From the NCBI RefSeq assembly GCF_001191005.1, contig NZ_CP012201.1:4464001-4528000 (forward strand): a DNA stretch of 64,000 nt, in the 5' to 3' direction. Positions 61,481 to 64,000 of this stretch are shown piece after piece. A program made the translations under genes and the position numbers. The notes beneath the pieces were generated by a model. That model was not told where the DNA came from and made no database searches. It was given only the letters and a program-made list of their open reading frames with translations. Positions within the stretch are counted from its first letter, which is position 1, and every line of letters starts with the position of its first letter. The stretch is from Massilia sp. NR 4-1 (lineage in GTDB: Bacteria; Pseudomonadota; Gammaproteobacteria; Burkholderiales; Burkholderiaceae_D).

Positions 61481-62545
61481 ATGATCGAATTCGATTTCGC
61501 AGTACTGCGCCATATCGGCCTGAACAACTCCATCCTCGCCCAGCTCTCCACGGCCGAGGCCGCCCCCGGCGCCCAATTAATGCGCCTGACCGAAGTCCAG
61601 CGCGACTGGCAAACCGTGCATGACGGCCAGGCCGAACACAGCGCACGCGCCCTGCCCCGTCTGCTCGGCGCCCTGCAGGAACAGGGCAGCAGCCTGGCCG
61701 TGGGCGACTGGGTCGTGGTGGAAAGCTATGCCCACGGCGAGCTGTGGATAAGCCAGCGCTTATCCCCATTCACCCATATCGCGCGCCGCGCCAATGACGG
61801 CCGCCGTCAAGCGCTGGCCAGCAATATCGACACCGCCTTATTGGTCATGGGTCTGGACCACGATTTCAATCCGCGCCGCGTGGAACGTTATATCGCATTA
61901 GTCCAGGCGGCCGGCGTGGCGCCGGTCGTGGTGCTCAGCAAAGCCGATATCGGCATCGATGTGGATAATCGCGTCGATGAATTGCGCCGGCGCCTGCCGG
62001 CATATATTCCGATTATTGCCGTGAATGGCCACAGCAATACTGCTTATGCCGAATTAAAACCCTGGCTGGAAAATGGGCAGACGGTTTGTTTATTAGGTGC
62101 ATCCGGCACCGGTAAATCCACGCTGACCAATACCCTGACTTCGGCGCAGCAGGAAACCGGTGGCAATCGCAAAGGCGATGGCCGTGGACGGCATACGACC
62201 ACGGCACGCTCATTGCATATCTGTCCGGATGGCGGCTGCATTATCGACACACCGGGATTGCGCACCTGGCGTCCCGATGCGGATGAAGAAACATTAGCCG
62301 CGACTTTTGACGATATCGAAAGCCTGGCCGCCAATTGCCAATTCCACGATTGCCAGCATGAAACGGAACCAGGCTGCGCGGTACGTGGCCAAATCGATCC
62401 TGATCGCTTATTGAATTACCACAAGCTGCTGCGCGATGTGCAGCGCAGCCAGCAAACGCCATTGGAAAGAATCGCCGCGCGCTCCAAGTGGAAAGTCATC
62501 ATCAAGGCGAGCCGCACACGGGGACGCGAGAAACGCAGCCAGTAA
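61481..62545 (+). CDS. rsgA: ribosome small-subunit-dependent GTPase RsgA
   Basis: 354 aa. OB-fold N-terminus, then a circularly permuted GTPase: G4 VVLSKADI precedes G1 GASGTGKST and G3 DTPGL. The C-terminal zinc motif is CQFHDCQHETEPGC. It matures the 30S subunit by GTP hydrolysis on the 16S decoding region. The first third uses strongly G/C-ending codons, while later codons are often A/T-ending (TTATTAGGT, ATTATTGCC). A terminator follows. Confidence 0.95.
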   Translation: MIEFDFAVLRHIGLNNSILAQLSTAEAAPGAQLMRLTEVQRDWQTVHDGQAEHSARALPRLLGALQEQGSSLAVGDWVVVESYAHGELWISQRLSPFTHIARRANDGRRQALASNIDTALLVMGLDHDFNPRRVERYIALVQAAGVAPVVVLSKADIGIDVDNRVDELRRRLPAYIPIIAVNGHSNTAYAELKPWLENGQTVCLLGASGTGKSTLTNTLTSAQQETGGNRKGDGRGRHTTTARSLHICPDGGCIIDTPGLRTWRPDADEETLAATFDDIESLAANCQFHDCQHETEPGCAVRGQIDPDRLLNYHKLLRDVQRSQQTPLERIAARSKWKVIIKASRTRGREKRSQ

Positions 62546-62552
62546 GCCTCTC

Positions 62553-62590
62553 GGCCGCGCCCGATCCTCGGATCGAGGCGCGGCCTTTTC
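62553..62590 (+). terminator. strong hairpin terminator of rsgA
   Basis: GGCCGCGCC (62553-62561) and GGCGCGGCC (62577-62585), with an inner CGATCC/GGATCG stem, then TTTTC. It lies 7 bp after the rsgA stop. Confidence 0.85.
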
Positions 62591-62739
62591 GCCTTGCTTT
62601 TGCACCAATATTTAGCTTGATCAAGCTGAAATATTGCACATAACCCAAGGCAAGCGCCCTCTGCGCCGGACTTTGCTCCAAGCTGGGAGTACACTATAGC
62701 TTCCGGCTGTATCAGCCCTAATGAGAGTGACCGCTTACC

Positions 62740-63291
62740 ATGCGCCGACTTGCGCCCCTTGCCCTAGTTTTTGTGCTCGCTGGCTGCAGCGACAATTACA
62801 CCGCTCCCAGCCTGTACATGGCCACCACGCCCGAGTGCAAAACCTGGGCCGAAGGCTCAACCTTCCAGCTGCCGCGCGGCATTACCGTGTCGGCCACGGC
62901 TCCCACTACCCTGCCCGATGGCGGTGTGGAATTTGCGATGATTTATATGGTCCCGCGCGGCAATGAAGTGCAGTTCACCAGCCGCGCTTTTAAAATCAGC
63001 CAGCCCAAAGGCGAAGTCATTGCCCCGGCCGAAGTCGTCAGCATTTACCAGCGCGGCACCAATCAGCGCGCCGACCTGGTGGAAGTGATTAAAGAAGTGC
63101 CATTAATGATGATTTCAGTCGGCACCTCGGATGAAACCCAATTCCGCTATTCCTTCCGATATACGGGTAAATTACCGGAGCGTTTCGACGTCACCCCACC
63201 CACCACCATTATTCGTGGTAATCGTTATCCGGTGCGTACATTCACCTACCGCTATTTCGCCGACCGCAAAGCCTACGGTTTATGTACCTGA
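62740..63291 (+). CDS. uncharacterised lipoprotein
   Basis: 183 aa. The signal MRRLAPLALVFVLAGC gives lipobox LAGC with Cys16. The mature part is beta-rich (GGVEFAMIYMVPRGNEVQFTSRAFKI, FRYSFRYTGKLPERFDV) without a recognised domain. It is probably anchored in the outer membrane. Codon use is less GC-biased than in the genes before 61.7 kb. Confidence 0.8.
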   Translation: MRRLAPLALVFVLAGCSDNYTAPSLYMATTPECKTWAEGSTFQLPRGITVSATAPTTLPDGGVEFAMIYMVPRGNEVQFTSRAFKISQPKGEVIAPAEVVSIYQRGTNQRADLVEVIKEVPLMMISVGTSDETQFRYSFRYTGKLPERFDVTPPTTIIRGNRYPVRTFTYRYFADRKAYGLCT

Positions 63292-63318
63292 AATAATGAA
63301 AGCCTGGAGAGTTTGTGT

Positions 63319-63561
63319 ATGAAGCTCGATATTATCCAATGCAATCCACAGATCATGGGGGGAACTCCAGTCTTTACCGGTACCCGCGTGCCCTTGAAAA
63401 ATCTGTTTGACTATTTATCCGGGGGCGAAAACCTGGATAGCTTTCTTGAAGACTTTCCCTCAGTAAGCCGCGCCAATGCCTTGGCAGCGTTGGAGATGGC
63501 TCACGAAAGCCTGGTAGACCATGCGCCTCCTGCTCGACGAATCGCTACCGAGAAAGCTTAA
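63319..63561 (+). CDS. DUF433 antitoxin-like protein
   Basis: 80 aa from ATG 63319, with GGAGAG upstream. The DUF433 pattern is MGGTPVFTGTRVPLKNLFDYLSGG and SLEDFPSVSRANALAALEMA-like FLEDFPSVSRANALAAL. DUF433 proteins are often antitoxins of PIN-like toxins. It overlaps the next gene by 41 bp, typical of toxin-antitoxin pairs. Confidence 0.88.
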   Translation: MKLDIIQCNPQIMGGTPVFTGTRVPLKNLFDYLSGGENLDSFLEDFPSVSRANALAALEMAHESLVDHAPPARRIATEKA

Positions 63562-63838
63562 GGCCGAATTTACTGGCCATGACGTACAAACTGTCGTTGA
63601 GATGGGTTGGGGCGGGGTGCAAAATGGCGAGCTGCTTCGCCAAGCGTCGCAGGCCTTCGATGTCCTTATCACGGCGGATCAGAATCTACCCAGCCAGCAG
63701 CGTTTGCTGGCCCTTCCCCTGGCAGTAATCGTTCTGCGGCCTGGGAGAATCCGAATCGATACCTTGCGCAGCATAATACCCGCCATCCTGGCCTGTCTGG
63801 ATCATATTCAGCCTCGCAGCCTTCACATGATCCCTTAG
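63521..63838 (+). CDS. DUF5615 PIN-like toxin
   Basis: 105 aa. The N-terminus MRLLLDESLPRKLKAEF carries the acidic pair of DUF5615 PIN-like nucleases, with a later DVLITADQNLPSQQ. It would act as a ribonuclease toxin neutralised by the DUF433 protein. The overlap of the start with the antitoxin end couples their translation. Confidence 0.85.
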   Translation: MRLLLDESLPRKLKAEFTGHDVQTVVEMGWGGVQNGELLRQASQAFDVLITADQNLPSQQRLLALPLAVIVLRPGRIRIDTLRSIIPAILACLDHIQPRSLHMIP

Positions 63839-63850
63839 CGCCAGAAAAAG

Positions 63851-63876
63851 AAAAGGCAGCCGAAGCTGCCTTTTTT
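63851..63876. terminator. intrinsic terminator between toxin and atpC
   Basis: AAAAGGCAGC (63851-63860), loop CGAA, GCTGCCTTTT (63865-63874), T-run to 63876. It can serve the toxin gene and, on the other strand, the atpC operon. Confidence 0.85.
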
Positions 63877-63893
63877 GCTGTGCTGCGGACCGA

Positions 63894-64000
63894 TCAATGC
63901 TTGGTCTGGCGCAGTTTGGCGATCGCTGCCAGCTGGCCGATAGCGGCTGCCAGTTCAGCTTGCGCTTTCGCGTAGTCGATGCCGGTCTTGTTGTTGGCCA
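63894..64000 (-). CDS. atpC: ATP synthase epsilon subunit, C-terminal end only
   Basis: 34 codons plus stop are visible; the gene runs off the right edge. The helical-hairpin end with IDYAKAQAELAAAIGQLAAI and a basic KLRQTKH terminus matches the C-terminus of beta-proteobacterial AtpC. An ATP synthase operon therefore lies to the right, reading towards this point. Confidence 0.8.
   Translation of the reverse strand, partial: ANNKTGIDYAKAQAELAAAIGQLAAIAKLRQTKH

Overview
The window is about 64 kb of gene-dense, GC-rich bacterial chromosome. The gene content and protein styles point to a betaproteobacterium of the Oxalobacteraceae (Massilia / Duganella / Janthinobacterium group): UUG and GUG starts, beta-proteobacterial GshA, Kup and AtpC, a DUF4347 surface protein, PHB depolymerases and frequent ATGA overlaps. 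This placement is inference from the sequence; no database was searched. The region looks like core chromosome. There is no insertion sequence, integrase, prophage or CRISPR array. The only RNA gene seen is one tRNA-Thr.

Layout. 1-1849: 5' part of a large surface or secreted DUF4347 protein (minus strand). 2.1-8.7 kb: gshA, a histone-deacetylase-fold protein with altered active-site residues, a chemoreceptor, a crotonase behind a striking palindrome, the peroxide-resistance gene ohr behind a promoter/operator palindrome, and elaA. 8.9-19.9 kb: FKBP lipoprotein, kup, rarD, ettA, a small outer-membrane barrel, alkB-type repair, a reduced molybdopterin-fold protein, DUF2520, DUF924 and MgtC genes. 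19.9-22.6 kb: an M24 aminopeptidase and a Crp/Fnr regulator. 22.7-31.4 kb: one long operon with two CoA ligases around a complete Liv-type ABC importer, probably for uptake and CoA activation of a carboxylic acid. 31.4-34.8 kb: hpt, a nitronate monooxygenase-like gene, a REP-like repeat pair, and an MBL / PH-like / DUF1289 operon. 35-41.6 kb: a PHB depolymerase-type esterase, SemiSWEET, an HD-GYP response regulator, a large hybrid kinase, and a CWC protein / zinc anti-sigma / sigma factor operon. 41.7-53.6 kb: argB, tRNA-Thr, TraB/GumN, pyrimidine nucleotidase, slmA, a pabB-pabC fusion, a GlxA-type regulator, rhodanese, exported glutathione peroxidase, secreted PHA depolymerase and gabD.

53.7-61.2 kb is the most unusual block. 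Two divergent operons bring together a membrane-bound spermidine-synthase-like enzyme, a Tat-exported FAD oxidoreductase, possibly a PPK2 kinase, a DUF350 membrane protein, an SPFH-SHOCT protein, a double zinc-ribbon DUF4178 membrane protein, a 54-residue Gly-rich membrane peptide and SpeD. No amino-acid decarboxylase is present. I read this as a membrane-associated aminopropyl-transfer or envelope-stress system. It resembles in parts the Bacillus ydjFGHI and E. coli yjf loci, but without PspA.

61.3-64 kb: rsgA with a less GC-biased 3' half, a lipoprotein, a DUF433/DUF5615 toxin-antitoxin pair and the 3' end of atpC.
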